From Yersinia entomophaga (GTDB taxonomy: Bacteria > Pseudomonadota > Gammaproteobacteria > Enterobacterales > Enterobacteriaceae), in the NCBI RefSeq assembly GCF_001656035.1, contig NZ_CP010029.1:3656074-3720073 (forward strand): DNA of 64,000 nt, written 5' to 3'. This document shows positions 9,390-18,948 of this stretch, one piece after another (positions within the stretch are counted from its first letter, which is position 1; each line of letters opens with the position of its first letter). Under the pieces are notes generated by a model. The model saw nothing but the letters and a program-made list of their open reading frames with translations, did no database searches and was not told the DNA's origin. The position numbers and the translations under genes are program-made.

Positions 9390-10301
9390 ATGAGCTGGAT
9401 TGAACGAATTCTTAACAAAAGCAACATCACGCAAACCCGTAAAGCGAGTATACCTGAAGGGGTGTGGACAAAATGCGATAGCTGTGGGCAGGTTCTGTAC
9501 CGCGCCGAGCTAGAGCGTAATCTGGAAGTTTGTCCTAAGTGTGATCACCACATGCGTATGTCGGCGCGTCAGCGTTTACATACATTGTTGGATGCAGGCA
9601 GTGAAGTTGAACTGGGCAGCGAACTGGAGCCGAAGGATATCCTGAAGTTTAAGGATTCCAAAAAGTATAAAGATCGCCTTTCTGCAGCGCAGAAAGAAAC
9701 CGGTGAAAAAGACGCATTGGTCGCAATGAAAGGCACTTTGTACGGTATGCCTATCGTTGCGGCTTCCTTTGAATTCGCTTTTATGGGCGGTTCAATGGCT
9801 TCCGTAGTGGGCGCACGTTTTGTCCGCGCGGTAGAACAGGCATTGGAAGACAATTGCCCTTTGGTCTGCTTCTCCTCCAGCGGCGGCGCCCGTATGCAGG
9901 AAGCGTTGATGTCATTGATGCAGATGGCAAAAACCAGTGCGGCGTTGGCAAAAATGCAAGAGCGCGGCTTGCCTTACATTTCTGTTCTGACCGATCCGAC
10001 CATGGGGGGCGTTTCCGCCAGCCTGGCGATGCTGGGTGATATTAATATAGCCGAGCCAAAAGCGCTGATCGGCTTTGCCGGCCCGCGTGTTATCGAGCAG
10101 ACCGTGCGCGAGAAGCTGCCACCGGGCTTCCAACGCAGTGAATTCCTGATCGAGAAAGGCGCGATTGATATGATCGTTCGCCGTCCGGTCATGCGTGAAA
10201 CCTTGGCCAGCATTCTGTCTAAACTGACCAACCAGCCGCAGCCTATCGTGGCTGAAGCCAAAACTGTCGTAGTCGAAAACGACGATGCAGTAGAAGGCTA
10301 A
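9390..10301 (+). CDS. accD: Acetyl-CoA carboxylase carboxyltransferase subunit beta AccD
   Basis: AccD with AccA transfers the carboxyl group from biotin to acetyl-CoA, making malonyl-CoA for fatty-acid synthesis. This 303-residue protein starts at MSWIERIL with a GAAAGG ribosome site; the open frame extends upstream without support. A zinc ribbon is formed by C29, C32, C48 and C51, and the carboxyltransferase domain includes [11 protein letters not shown] and the oxyanion-hole region [12 protein letters not shown]. The zinc ribbon of this family also binds nucleic acid and can autoregulate translation. Confidence 0.97.
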   Translation: MSWIERILNKSNITQTRKASIPEGVWTKCDSCGQVLYRAELERNLEVCPKCDHHMRMSARQRLHTLLDAGSEVELGSELEPKDILKFKDSKKYKDRLSAAQKETGEKDALVAMKGTLYGMPIVAASFEFAFMGGSMASVVGARFVRAVEQALEDNCPLVCFSSSGGARMQEALMSLMQMAKTSAALAKMQERGLPYISVLTDPTMGGVSASLAMLGDINIAEPKALIGFAGPRVIEQTVREKLPPGFQRSEFLIEKGAIDMIVRRPVMRETLASILSKLTNQPQPIVAEAKTVVVENDDAVEG

Positions 10302-10311
10302 TTCGGCCTGC

Positions 10312-10338
10312 GGGCATCACTTTTACCGAGTGATGCCC
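10312..10338 (+). other. Perfect 10-bp stem-loop in the accD-folC gap
   Basis: Arms GGGCATCACT (10312-10321) and AGTGATGCCC (10329-10338) are fully complementary around a 7-base loop. No T-run follows, so it is more likely an mRNA-stabilising or processing hairpin than a terminator. Confidence 0.5.
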
Positions 10339-10461
10339 GATTATCGCTGACAGAAATTGCGAGCTAAAGGTTGATTAACCACAGGGTAATTTAACCGGCG
10401 TCTGTCAGGCGTTCTGCCTGGCGAACACCATGGAATGAATCCAAGGCCAGTGACGGGACTC

Positions 10462-11733
10462 ATGAATAATCATCAAATCCCCCAAGCCACGTCGCCTTTA
10501 GCCGCGTGGCTTTACTATCTTGAGCGTTTACATTTTCAGGCCATTGATATGGGTCTGGAGCGTATCAAACAGGTTGCCGAGCGGCTCGAACTGCTAAAGC
10601 CGGCGCCTATCGTTTTCACCATCGCCGGTACCAACGGTAAAGGCACCACTTGCTGTACGCTGGAAGCGATTTTACTCGCCGCCGGTTTACGAGTGGGCGT
10701 CTACAGTTCCCCACATTTGCTGGAATACACCGAGCGGGTTCGCATTCAAGGCCATGAGTTGCCTGAATCTGAACATAGCCAATCTTTTGCCTATATCGAA
10801 GCCGGTCGCGGCGACATTTCCCTGACTTATTTTGAATTCAGCACGCTATCCGCTTTGCATCTGTTTAAACAGGCAAAACTGGACGTGGTGATTCTGGAAG
10901 TTGGGTTGGGTGGGCGTCTGGATGCAACCAATATTGTGGATTCAGACGTCGCGGGCGTAACCAGTATTGCGTTGGATCATACCGACTGGCTGGGTGCAGA
11001 TCGCGAAAGTATCGGTCGCGAGAAAGCCGGCGTATTCCGCGCCGGTAAGCCTGCGGTGGTCGGCGAGCCGGATATGCCAAACTCCATCGCCGCTGTAGCT
11101 AAAGAGTTGGGCGCGCATTTGTATCGCCGCGATGAAGCCTGGAAATTTAGCCAACAGGATTCTAGCTGGAACTGGCAGTGCGGAGCCTCTGAACTAAAGG
11201 ATCTGCCGTTGCCAAACGTCCCCTTGGCTAATGCAGCCACGGCGTTGGCGGTATTGCACTATTCGCCGCTCCAGATCGCTGAGGAAGCTATCCGTCAGGG
11301 GCTGATCGCGGCGCAGTTACCGGGGCGTTTCCAAATTGTCAGTGAACGACCTATGCTGATTCTGGACGTTGCTCACAATCCTCATGCCGCCGGTTATCTC
11401 GCCGATCGCCTGTCTCAATTACCGGCGACCCAGGGTAAAGTTCGCGCGGTAGTGGGGATGCTGGCGGATAAAGATATCCCAGGTACGCTGGCGTGTTTAA
11501 GCCCGCAGGTTGATGAATGGTACTGTGCGCCGCTGGAAGGGCCGCGGGGAGCCAGCGTGGCAGCTTTGGCGCAGCATCTTGAAGCATCGCGGCAATTTAC
11601 CGATGTGGCAACGGCGTGGCGTCAGGCCATGCAGGATGCGACAGCGGAAGACGTGGTTATCGTGTGTGGGTCTTTCCTTACCGTGGCTCATGTGATGGAA
11701 GCATTGAAAACGGGGAGTGTGAGTGGCCAGTAA
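10462..11733 (+). CDS. folC: Bifunctional tetrahydrofolate synthase/dihydrofolate synthase FolC
   Basis: FolC adds glutamate to dihydropteroate and extends the polyglutamate tail of folates. The start at 10462 (MNNHQIPQATSPLAAWL) fits the family and has GGGA upstream; an in-frame ATG at 10435 would add nine residues. The 423-residue protein has the Mur-ligase P-loop GTNGKGT (56-62), the folate-binding region with SSPHLLEYTERV, and EVGLGGRLDATN. Its 3' end overlaps dedD by 11 bp. Confidence 0.97.
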   Translation: MNNHQIPQATSPLAAWLYYLERLHFQAIDMGLERIKQVAERLELLKPAPIVFTIAGTNGKGTTCCTLEAILLAAGLRVGVYSSPHLLEYTERVRIQGHELPESEHSQSFAYIEAGRGDISLTYFEFSTLSALHLFKQAKLDVVILEVGLGGRLDATNIVDSDVAGVTSIALDHTDWLGADRESIGREKAGVFRAGKPAVVGEPDMPNSIAAVAKELGAHLYRRDEAWKFSQQDSSWNWQCGASELKDLPLPNVPLANAATALAVLHYSPLQIAEEAIRQGLIAAQLPGRFQIVSERPMLILDVAHNPHAAGYLADRLSQLPATQGKVRAVVGMLADKDIPGTLACLSPQVDEWYCAPLEGPRGASVAALAQHLEASRQFTDVATAWRQAMQDATAEDVVIVCGSFLTVAHVMEALKTGSVSGQ

Positions 11734-12463
11734 ATTCCAGAACCGTTTAGTGGGTACCGTCATTTTGGTGGCGCTGGGCGTCATTTTATTACCCGGTTTG
11801 CTGGATGGTAAGAAAAAGCATTATGAGGATGAGTTTGCCGCTATTCCATTAGTACCTAAGCCCGGCGATGCGGAAGAAATCGACGTGGTGCCGCCGGTGA
11901 ACCAGCCTTTACCGACGCAGCCGCCAGAAGGTGCAGCGGAAGCCCTCGGAGCCAATAAAGGTGAAGAATCAGCCTCTCAGGCAGCTAACGATGCAGGTAG
12001 CGTTGCAACTCCGCCACTGGTCGTCAGTAAGCCTATTGAAACTAAGCCTGTACCGCCAAAACCGGTAGAGGTTAAGCCGATAGAAGTTAAACCGATAGAA
12101 GTTAAACCAATAGAGAAGAAACAGGCCGCGCCTAAACCGGTTGAGGTGAAACCTAAGCCTGAAGTTAAGCCGATAGAAACCAAACCTGAGGCGAAAGTGG
12201 AAGAAAAAGCGCCGACAGGACAGGCCTATGTGGTTCAACTGGGGGCGCTGAAAAACGCGGCCAAAGTGAATGAGATCGTAGCGAAGTTACGCTTATCGGG
12301 TCATCGCGCCTATACCGTGCCGGCTACGCCGGTTCAGGGTGAAATTACCCGCGTATTCGTTGGCCCGGATGCTTCAAAGCAGAATTTGCAATCGGCGTTG
12401 CCTGAACTGAATGCCCTAAGCGGCCTGAACGGGCAGGTTAAGGCATACAATACCGGCCGCTAA
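11723..12463 (+). CDS. dedD: Cell division protein DedD (SPOR domain)
   Basis: DedD is an inner-membrane bitopic protein that localises to the septum by binding denuded peptidoglycan glycans through its SPOR domain. The 246-residue protein has one membrane segment (about 9-27), a long Pro/Lys/Glu-rich periplasmic linker with VKPIE repeats (about 100-155) and a C-terminal SPOR domain (about 165-244, starting GQAYVVQLGAL). It begins with GTG inside the folC end. The linker repeat number probably varies between strains. Confidence 0.93.
   Translation: MASKFQNRLVGTVILVALGVILLPGLLDGKKKHYEDEFAAIPLVPKPGDAEEIDVVPPVNQPLPTQPPEGAAEALGANKGEESASQAANDAGSVATPPLVVSKPIETKPVPPKPVEVKPIEVKPIEVKPIEKKQAAPKPVEVKPKPEVKPIETKPEAKVEEKAPTGQAYVVQLGALKNAAKVNEIVAKLRLSGHRAYTVPATPVQGEITRVFVGPDASKQNLQSALPELNALSGLNGQVKAYNTGR
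12071..12115 (+). repeat. Three 15-bp tandem repeats within dedD
   Basis: Units GTTAAGCCGATAGAA, GTTAAACCGATAGAA and GTTAAACCAATAGAG lie head to tail and encode VKPIE three times (residues 117-131) in the periplasmic linker. Further degenerate copies of VKP/IETKP lie on both sides. Confidence 0.8.
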
Positions 12464-12525
12464 AGTGATTTACCCTTGTCCCGCCGCGGTAGAACGACGG
12501 CTGGCAAGGGGTTATAGCTAAGTTT

Positions 12526-12564
12526 GTGCGGCGATTGTTGTTTTTAAAATCGCCGCACTTTATT
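12526..12564 (+). terminator. Terminator after dedD
   Basis: An 11-bp perfect stem has arms GTGCGGCGATT (12526-12536) and AATCGCCGCAC (12548-12558) and is followed by TTTATTT. It separates the accD-folC-dedD genes from the PurR-controlled cvpA-purF operon. Confidence 0.75.
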
Positions 12565-12587
12565 TATCGGAGCGCAGGAATTCCCCT

Positions 12588-12603
12588 ACGCAAACGTTTT
12601 CTT
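12588..12603 (+). promoter_or_regulatory. PurR operator of cvpA-purF
   Basis: The 16-mer ACGCAAACGTTTTCTT matches the PurR consensus (ACGCAAACGTTTGCGT) in its left half and central CG, and sits 59 bp upstream of cvpA as in E. coli. A TAGAAT -10 element lies at 12611-12616, so the repressor would overlap the -35 region. Hypoxanthine- or guanine-bound PurR is expected to repress purine synthesis here. Confidence 0.85.
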
Positions 12604-12661
12604 TTTCTGTTAGAATTCGCCGCGAACAGGATGTAGGGGCGATTTCATCATTGGAATAGTC

Positions 12662-13171
12662 ATGGTTTGGATTGATTACGTCATTATAGGAATTATCGGG
12701 TTTTCTGCTTTAGTCAGCTTGATCCGGGGTTTTGTCCGTGAAGCATTGTCACTTGTGACATGGGGATGTGCGTTTTTTGTTGCCAGCCATTTTTATGCTT
12801 ATCTTGCCATTTACTTCACGCGTTTTGAAGACGAACTCGTACGCAATGGCATCGCGATCGGCATCTTGTTCATTGCGACATTGATCGTCGGAGCAATTGT
12901 TAACTACGTGATTGGCTCGCTGGTTGAGCGTACCGGGTTATCGGGAACGGACAGAGTGTTGGGGATCTGTTTCGGCGCACTGCGAGGTGTGTTGATCGTT
13001 GCCGCCATGCTGTTCTTTCTGGATACCTTTACCGGCTTCTCACAAAGTGAAGACTGGAAACAGTCGCAGTTGATTCCGCAGTTCAGTTATATCATCAGGT
13101 GGTTCTTTGACTACCTGCAGAGCACGTCGAGTTTCTTGCCGAATCAATTACCGATTCGGAGCGGCTTATGA
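12662..13171 (+). CDS. cvpA: Colicin V production membrane protein CvpA
   Basis: This 169-residue integral membrane protein has four predicted helices. The family block [20 protein letters not shown] is near the N-terminus, and a central [18 protein letters not shown] loop is typical of CvpA. CvpA is needed for colicin V export in E. coli and for envelope tolerance to bile in several enterobacteria. It is first in the PurR-controlled cvpA-purF transcript and ends 10 bp before purF. Confidence 0.95.
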   Translation: MVWIDYVIIGIIGFSALVSLIRGFVREALSLVTWGCAFFVASHFYAYLAIYFTRFEDELVRNGIAIGILFIATLIVGAIVNYVIGSLVERTGLSGTDRVLGICFGALRGVLIVAAMLFFLDTFTGFSQSEDWKQSQLIPQFSYIIRWFFDYLQSTSSFLPNQLPIRSGL

Positions 13172-13181
13172 GGAAAGACAC

Positions 13182-14699
13182 ATGTGCGGTATTGTCGGTA
13201 TCGCCGGTTTTACACCGGTAAACCAGTCGATTTATGATGCGTTAACGGTGCTTCAGCACCGAGGTCAGGATGCCGCAGGCATCGTCACCATTGATGCCAA
13301 TAATGGATTCCGTCTGCGTAAAGCGAACGGTTTGGTGAAGGATGTTTTTGAAACCCGGCATATGCTCCGGCTGCAGGGAAATATGGGCATTGGTCACGTC
13401 CGCTACCCAACCGCCGGCAGCTCCAGCGCCTCTGAGGCCCAGCCTTTCTACGTTAACTCACCGTTTGGTATTACGCTGGCTCACAACGGCAATCTGACTA
13501 ACGCTCACCAGCTGAGAAAGCAGTTGTTCGAAGTCTCCCGCCGTCATGTGAATACCACTTCTGATTCAGAAATTCTGCTAAATATCTTCGCCAGCGAACT
13601 GGATCGCTTCCAACATTATCCGTTGGAAACAGACAATATTTTTGCTGCCGTTGCCGCCATGCATCAGCTTATTCGCGGTGCTTATGCCTGCGTAGCGATG
13701 ATCATAGGCCACGGTATGGTTGCTTTCCGCGATCCGAACGGTATTCGCCCTTTGGTGATTGGTAAACGCACCCTGGTTGATGGCCGTAATGAGTATATGG
13801 TTGCCTCTGAAAGTGTGGCGCTGGATACGCTAGGCTTTGAATTTCTGCGTGATGTGGCTCCGGGCGAAGCGGTGTATATCACCGAAAAAGGCCAGTTGTT
13901 TACTCGCCAGTGCGCAGAAAATCCTAAGTACAATCCTTGCTTGTTCGAGTATGTCTATTTTGCTCGCCCTGATTCCTTTATCGATAAAATCTCGGTCTAC
14001 AGCGCCCGTGTACGCATGGGTCAGAAGTTAGGGGCTAAAATTGCCAAGGAATGGGAAGATCTGGATATCGACGTTGTTATTCCGATTCCTGAAACTTCCT
14101 GCGATATCGCGTTAGAAATCGCCCGTATTCTGGATAAACCGTATCGCCAGGGTTTTGTTAAAAACCGCTATGTGGGCCGTACCTTTATCATGCCGGGGCA
14201 GCAGGAACGCCGTAAGTCTGTGCGCCGTAAACTGAACGCCAACCGCGCCGAGTTCCGGGATAAAAACGTGCTGCTGGTGGATGATTCCATCGTGCGTGGC
14301 ACTACGTCCGAACAGATCGTGGAAATGGCTCGCGAAGCCGGAGCGAAGAAAGTTTACTTTGCTTCCGCTGCGCCAGAAATTCGTTTCCCTAACGTTTATG
14401 GCATTGATATGCCGAGTGCCAATGAGCTGATTGCTCACGGACGTGAGGTTGACGAAATCAAACAGCTGATCGGCGCCGATGCCCTGATTTTCCAGGACTT
14501 AAGCGATTTGATTGACGCGGTAGGTGAAGACAATCCGGATATTACTCAGTTCGAATGCTCGGTATTTAACGGCATTTACGTCACTAAAGACGTCGATCAG
14601 AGCTATCTGGAATATCTGGAGTCTTTACGTAGCGATGACGCTCAGGCGTTGCGTAGTCAAAATGAAGCAGAAAACCTTGAGATGCATAACGAGGGGTAA
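13182..14699 (+). CDS. purF: Amidophosphoribosyltransferase PurF
   Basis: PurF catalyses the first committed step of purine synthesis, forming phosphoribosylamine from PRPP and glutamine. The start MCGIVGIAG at 13182 exposes the nucleophilic cysteine (residue 2) of the N-terminal glutamine amidotransferase domain; the frame open upstream to 13107 overlaps cvpA and is not used. The phosphoribosyltransferase domain has the PRPP loop [13 protein letters not shown] at 363-375. Length is 505 residues, as usual. A terminator follows about 70 bp downstream. Confidence 0.97.
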   Translation: MCGIVGIAGFTPVNQSIYDALTVLQHRGQDAAGIVTIDANNGFRLRKANGLVKDVFETRHMLRLQGNMGIGHVRYPTAGSSSASEAQPFYVNSPFGITLAHNGNLTNAHQLRKQLFEVSRRHVNTTSDSEILLNIFASELDRFQHYPLETDNIFAAVAAMHQLIRGAYACVAMIIGHGMVAFRDPNGIRPLVIGKRTLVDGRNEYMVASESVALDTLGFEFLRDVAPGEAVYITEKGQLFTRQCAENPKYNPCLFEYVYFARPDSFIDKISVYSARVRMGQKLGAKIAKEWEDLDIDVVIPIPETSCDIALEIARILDKPYRQGFVKNRYVGRTFIMPGQQERRKSVRRKLNANRAEFRDKNVLLVDDSIVRGTTSEQIVEMAREAGAKKVYFASAAPEIRFPNVYGIDMPSANELIAHGREVDEIKQLIGADALIFQDLSDLIDAVGEDNPDITQFECSVFNGIYVTKDVDQSYLEYLESLRSDDAQALRSQNEAENLEMHNEG

Positions 14700-14768
14700 T
14701 TCTCCGCACGCTATTTCGCTGGTTCAGTAGCGTTGCAGCGTTAAGTGCCAAGGGGCTTTCTGGGTATT

Positions 14769-14810
14769 AAAAAGGTGCAACCGGCTAATCAAAGCGGTGC
14801 ACCTTTTTTT
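14769..14810 (+). terminator. Terminator of cvpA-purF
   Basis: Arms AAAAGGTGCA (14770-14779) and TGCACCTTTT (14798-14807) flank a loop that can add an inner ACCG/CGGT pairing. The right arm runs into seven T residues. Confidence 0.85.
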
Positions 14811-14913
14811 GTCATATCTTGCTAATATTTCTGTGATACGGCACAGTTTGTCCCTATTCCATTATTTTTCCGCATTTTTCTTTGAATACGCGGCCAGTTT
14901 GAGGCAGTTCTTC

Positions 14914-15486
14914 ATGAGGCGACTTATTATCGGTATTTCCGGCGCTAGCGGGGCGATTTACGGCGTTCGGCTATTACAGGTGCTGCAAAGCGTCGCTGAT
15001 GTGGAAACCCACCTGATTATCAGTAATGCTGCCCGGCAAACTTTGGCGCTGGAAACGGATCTGAGCCTGCGAGATGTACAGGCGCTGGCCGACGTGGTTC
15101 ACGATGCCCGAGACATTGCTGCCACTATTTCCTCCGGTTCCTATAAAACCACAGGCATGGTGATTCTACCGTGCTCGATCAAAACCCTATCCGGCATTGT
15201 ACATAGCTATACCGACGGACTGCTCACGCGTGCTGCCGACGTTGTGCTGAAAGAACGCCGCCCGCTAGTCCTGTGCGTGCGTGAAACGCCGCTGCACTTA
15301 GGCCACCTGCGCCTGATGACACAAGCTGCTGAATTAGGAGCGGTTATTATGCCGCCGGTGCCGGCTTTCTATCATCGGCCAACCAGCGTACAGGATATTA
15401 TCGACCAAACCGTTAATCGGGTAATAGATCAGTTTGATATCGAATTGCCTCAGGATCTGTTTGTTCGTTGGCAAGGCTCAAATTAA
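14914..15486 (+). CDS. ubiX: Flavin prenyltransferase UbiX
   Basis: UbiX attaches dimethylallyl phosphate to FMN, making the prenyl-FMN cofactor used by UbiD in ubiquinone synthesis. The protein has 190 residues from MRRLIIGISGASGAIYG (14914), the flavin-binding start of the family; the frame extends upstream to 14797 without support. It also carries the conserved LPCSIKTLSGI and the RETPLHLGHLRLM loop. It stands as its own unit between the purF terminator and the hisJ promoter. Confidence 0.95.
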   Translation: MRRLIIGISGASGAIYGVRLLQVLQSVADVETHLIISNAARQTLALETDLSLRDVQALADVVHDARDIAATISSGSYKTTGMVILPCSIKTLSGIVHSYTDGLLTRAADVVLKERRPLVLCVRETPLHLGHLRLMTQAAELGAVIMPPVPAFYHRPTSVQDIIDQTVNRVIDQFDIELPQDLFVRWQGSN

Positions 15487-15697
15487 CAATATTTCCCCAA
15501 ATTGATACATTTGTGCAACATCGCACTAAAATTAAACAGATTATGCACCACAATGATCCTGCTTAGTTTCCTGCGTAGTTGGACGAATTTCGCATTTTGT
15601 CCTGTTTGCGGGCGCTGACGTCTTTCGAACTGTCGATTTTAGTGGTTATCGCGCTGATAATGGGACTGATGGAAATCCTTTCATTATTCGTCATTAC
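15487..15697. other. Upstream control region of hisJQMP
   Basis: This gap holds no gene. It includes a TGCACC half-site (15544-15549) that fits one arm of an NtrC site, about 150 bp before the sigma-54 type promoter, and a GTGC-N6-GCAC inverted pair near 15512-15526. A complete two-arm NtrC site was not seen. Confidence 0.4.
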
Positions 15698-15714
15698 TGG
15701 CACGATTACTGCAA
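15698..15714 (+). promoter_or_regulatory. Sigma-54 type (-24/-12) promoter of hisJQMP
   Basis: TGGCAC at 15698-15703 and CTGCA at 15709-15713 give the GG-N10-GC spacing (GG 15699-15700, GC 15711-15712) required for sigma-54. It lies about 80 bp upstream of the hisJ/argT start. In Salmonella the argT promoter is nitrogen-regulated by NtrC and sigma-54, so the same control is expected here. The match is good but the -12 element is CTGCA rather than TTGCA. Confidence 0.7.
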
Positions 15715-15790
15715 ATTGATTTACGAAAGCTCAGGGACGACAAAATAGCAACGTACTCCGTGGCATCGAAAATCAATTTGAGGGTAATGT

Positions 15791-16570
15791 ATGAAAAAGC
15801 AGATATTGGCCATTTCTATGGTACTGGCTCTGGCAACCGCCAGCAGCGCCTTTGCTGCCATACCTAAGACGTTGAAAGTAGGCACCGATCCTACTTATGC
15901 GCCATTCTCGTCTAAAAATGCCAGCGGTGAGTTGGTGGGTTTCGATATTGATTTAGCGAAAGAACTCTGTAATCGCATTGATACTAAATGCACCTTTGTC
16001 GACAGCGATTTCGATGCGCTGATCCCCTCTCTGAAAGCGAAAAAAATCGATGCCATCATCGCATCCTTGTCCATTACTGAGAAACGACAGAAAGAAATTG
16101 CCTTCACTGACAAACTCTACGCGGCGAACTCTCGCCTGATTGCCCAGAAAGGCTCGACCATTCAACCCACGCTGGAATCTCTGAAAGGCAAGCGCATTGG
16201 GGTATTGCAAGGTTCAACCCAGGAAGCGTTTGCCAATGCTTTATGGCAGCCCAAAGGGGTAGATGTGGTGGCTTATCAGAATCAGGATCTGATTTATGCC
16301 GATCTGGCTTCTGGTCGTATCGACGCGGCCTTCCAGGATGAAGTGGCAGCTAGCGAAGGCTTCCTGAAGCAAAAAGGCGGCAAAGATTATGCCTTTGCCG
16401 GTCCTTCGGTAAAAGATGACAAATTCTTCGGCGTGGGTACTGGTATGGGCTTACGTAAAGATGATACCGAACTGAAAGCGGCGCTGGATAAAGCCTTTGC
16501 CGAAATGCGCAAAGACGGCACTTACGACAAGCTGGCGAAGAAATACTTCGATTTTAACGTTTACGACTAG
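15791..16570 (+). CDS. hisJ: Periplasmic histidine/lysine-arginine-ornithine binding protein (HisJ/ArgT)
   Basis: This 259-residue periplasmic binding protein has a 22-residue signal peptide (cleavage at AFA-A) and the SBP family 3 fold. The ligand-binding segments [23 protein letters not shown] and SLSITEKRQ are present. E. coli and Salmonella have two tandem copies, argT and hisJ; only one copy is seen here and it mixes features of both (SDFDALIPS as in Arg[10 protein letters not shown] as in HisJ). It probably delivers histidine and basic amino acids to HisQMP, which is encoded next. Confidence 0.93.
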   Translation: MKKQILAISMVLALATASSAFAAIPKTLKVGTDPTYAPFSSKNASGELVGFDIDLAKELCNRIDTKCTFVDSDFDALIPSLKAKKIDAIIASLSITEKRQKEIAFTDKLYAANSRLIAQKGSTIQPTLESLKGKRIGVLQGSTQEAFANALWQPKGVDVVAYQNQDLIYADLASGRIDAAFQDEVAASEGFLKQKGGKDYAFAGPSVKDDKFFGVGTGMGLRKDDTELKAALDKAFAEMRKDGTYDKLAKKYFDFNVYD

Positions 16571-16663
16571 TTTTACCGACAGGTTGCTCAGCCTCTGCCG
16601 CAATGGCAGAGGCAATTTCTGACAACCAACCAGACCCACACTCAGTGATAGCAGGAAAAACCG

Positions 16664-17350
16664 ATGCTGGATGGATATTCCAAACTGATATTTGATGGTG
16701 CGCTGGTGACGCTGGAATTAGCGTTGTGCTCGGTGCTGCTGGCCTTGGTGATAGGCATGGTGGGCGCTGGGGGGAAATTATCCGCTAATCGCTTGTTGTC
16801 CGGCGTATTTGAGTGTTACACCACCCTGATTCGCGGGGTGCCTGATTTGGTCTTAATGCTGCTCATCTTTTACGGTTTGCAGATCATCTTAAATTCCATC
16901 ACTGAATCTCTGGGATTCAGTCAGATCGATATTGATCCATTATCTGCCGGTATTATCACGTTGGGTTTTATTTACGGCGCGTATTTTACCGAAACCTTCC
17001 GCGGTGCCTATATGGCCGTTCCCCGTGGGCAAATCGAGGCGGCGACTGCTTTCGGTTTTTCCCACAGCAAGATATTCCGTAGGATTATGTTTCCCGCCAT
17101 GATGCGCTACGCCTTGCCCGGCATTGGTAATAACTGGCAGGTGATCCTAAAAGCAACGGCCTTGGTCTCCATTCTGGGTTTAAACGATGTGGTTAAAGCC
17201 ACGCAACTGGCGGGTAAAGGGACTTACGAGCCGTTCTTCTTTGCTATGGTGGCCGGTGCGGTTTATCTGATCTTCACCACGTTATCCAATGGTGTGCTGT
17301 GGTGGCTGGAACGCCGTTATTCTCAAGGTGTGAAGAGGGCTGAGCTATGA
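16664..17350 (+). CDS. hisQ: Histidine/basic amino-acid ABC transporter permease HisQ
   Basis: This 228-residue permease has five predicted membrane helices and the EAA loop (EAATAFGFSHSKIFRRIMFP) that contacts the ATPase. It forms a heterodimeric channel with HisM. It starts 93 bp after hisJ with AGGAAAAACC upstream and overlaps hisM by 4 bp (ATGA). Confidence 0.95.
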   Translation: MLDGYSKLIFDGALVTLELALCSVLLALVIGMVGAGGKLSANRLLSGVFECYTTLIRGVPDLVLMLLIFYGLQIILNSITESLGFSQIDIDPLSAGIITLGFIYGAYFTETFRGAYMAVPRGQIEAATAFGFSHSKIFRRIMFPAMMRYALPGIGNNWQVILKATALVSILGLNDVVKATQLAGKGTYEPFFFAMVAGAVYLIFTTLSNGVLWWLERRYSQGVKRAEL

Positions 17351-18063
17351 TGGATATTCTGCATCAATACTGGCAGTCACTGCTTTGGAGCGATGGCTAC
17401 CGTTTTACCGGCGTGGCGATAACGCTGTGGCTGCTGATTTCTTCGGTGGTGATGGGCGGGCTGCTGGCGATTCCGCTGGCTGTAGCGCGGGTTTCACCAA
17501 ATCGCGCGATTAGCCTGCCGGTATGGTTCTTCACCTATATCTTTCGCGGTACGCCTCTCTACGTACAGCTTTTGGTGTTTTACTCCGGTATGTACAGCCT
17601 AGAAATTGTGCGCGGCAGCGAGTTTTTAAACGCCTTTTTCCGCAGCGGGCTGAATTGCACCATTCTGGCGCTGACGCTGAATACCTGTGCCTACACCACG
17701 GAAATCTTTGCCGGAGCCATCCGGGCGGTGCCGCAGGGGGAAATTGAAGCGGCGAATGCCTATGGTTTTTCCCGATTTAAGCTCTACCGCTGCATTATTT
17801 TACCTTCGGCGCTGCGTATCGCCTTACCGGCTTACAGTAACGAAGTCATTTTGATGCTGCACTCCACGGCGCTGGCTTTTACCGCCACCGTACCGGATAT
17901 CCTGAAAATCGCGCGGGATATCAACGCCGCGACCTATCAACCTTTTTACGCTTTTGGCATCGCGGCGGCGCTGTATCTGATAATTTCATTTGGTTTGATC
18001 AGCCTGTTTCGTCAGGCGGAAAAGCGTTGGTTGGCACATATTAAGCCGCAGTCGACGCATTAA
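17347..18063 (+). CDS. hisM: Histidine/basic amino-acid ABC transporter permease HisM
   Basis: This 238-residue partner permease of HisQ has five predicted helices and its own EAA loop ([20 protein letters not shown]). The start ATGATG overlaps the hisQ stop. A small ATCCCGT/ACGGGAT hairpin lies just downstream, in the 83-bp gap before hisP, and may trim ATPase expression. Confidence 0.95.
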   Translation: MMDILHQYWQSLLWSDGYRFTGVAITLWLLISSVVMGGLLAIPLAVARVSPNRAISLPVWFFTYIFRGTPLYVQLLVFYSGMYSLEIVRGSEFLNAFFRSGLNCTILALTLNTCAYTTEIFAGAIRAVPQGEIEAANAYGFSRFKLYRCIILPSALRIALPAYSNEVILMLHSTALAFTATVPDILKIARDINAATYQPFYAFGIAAALYLIISFGLISLFRQAEKRWLAHIKPQSTH

Positions 18064-18069
18064 AGGTTT

Positions 18070-18090
18070 ATCCCGTCGGGGCTACGGGAT
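18070..18090 (+). other. Stem-loop between hisM and hisP
   Basis: Arms ATCCCGT (18070-18076) and ACGGGAT (18084-18090) pair around a 7-base loop. The following bases contain GGGGCATTTT, a poor T-run, so it could be a weak attenuator or an mRNA end-protecting hairpin. Confidence 0.4.
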
Positions 18091-18146
18091 GGGGCATTTT
18101 AAATCAGGGATGCGCAGGCTCCCCGCTGGCGCCAAGTACGGAGAGA

Positions 18147-18932
18147 ATGATGATAACAACATCCGAAACCAAATTAGCCGTGATCGAGCTGCATAAGCAC
18201 TATGGCGAGCATGAAGTATTAAAAGGCGTATCGCTATCGGCGAAAGCCGGTGACGTGATTTCCATTATTGGATCATCAGGATCGGGGAAAAGCACCTTTT
18301 TACGCTGTATCAACTTTCTGGAAAAACCCAGTGAAGGTTCGATTAGCGTGAATAATCAAGACATAAAGTTAGTTCGTGATAAAGACGGGCAACTGAAAGT
18401 ATTCGATAAAAAACAGCTGCAACTGTTGCGTACCCGCCTGACGATGGTATTCCAGCATTTTAATCTGTGGAGCCATATGACGGTGCTGGAGAACGTTATG
18501 GAAGCGCCAATTCAGGTGCTCGGCCTGAGCAAATCGGTGGCGAAGGAGAGAGCGATTCGCTATCTGGATAAGGTTGGCATTGATGAACGGGCGCGGCAAA
18601 AGTATCCGGTTCATCTGTCTGGCGGCCAGCAGCAGCGGGTTTCCATTGCGCGGGCGCTGGCGATGGAGCCGGATGTTTTGCTATTTGACGAACCGACTTC
18701 GGCGCTGGATCCTGAGTTAGTAGGAGAAGTGCTGCGAATTATGCAAAAACTGGCGGAAGAAGGGAAAACCATGGTGGTCGTGACTCATGAAATGGAGTTT
18801 GCCCGCCACGTTTCCAACCATGTGATATTTCTGCATAAAGGTGTTATTGAGGAAGAAGGGCCACCGGCCGAATTGTTCGGTAATCCGCAAAGTGCGCGCC
18901 TGAAACAGTTTCTTTCAGGCGCATTGAAATAA
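18147..18932 (+). CDS. hisP: Histidine/basic amino-acid ABC transporter ATPase HisP
   Basis: This ATP-binding subunit energises HisQM. It has 261 residues, or 260 if the second ATG at 18150 is used, which is better spaced from GGAGAG. Walker A is GSSGSGKST (42-50), the signature is LSGGQQQR, Walker B is VLLFDEP and the switch His is in VVTHEM. It ends the hisJQMP operon and is convergent with yfcH, only 16 bp away. Confidence 0.97.
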   Translation: MMITTSETKLAVIELHKHYGEHEVLKGVSLSAKAGDVISIIGSSGSGKSTFLRCINFLEKPSEGSISVNNQDIKLVRDKDGQLKVFDKKQLQLLRTRLTMVFQHFNLWSHMTVLENVMEAPIQVLGLSKSVAKERAIRYLDKVGIDERARQKYPVHLSGGQQQRVSIARALAMEPDVLLFDEPTSALDPELVGEVLRIMQKLAEEGKTMVVVTHEMEFARHVSNHVIFLHKGVIEEEGPPAELFGNPQSARLKQFLSGALK

Positions 18933-18948
18933 TCAAAAAAATGGATAA

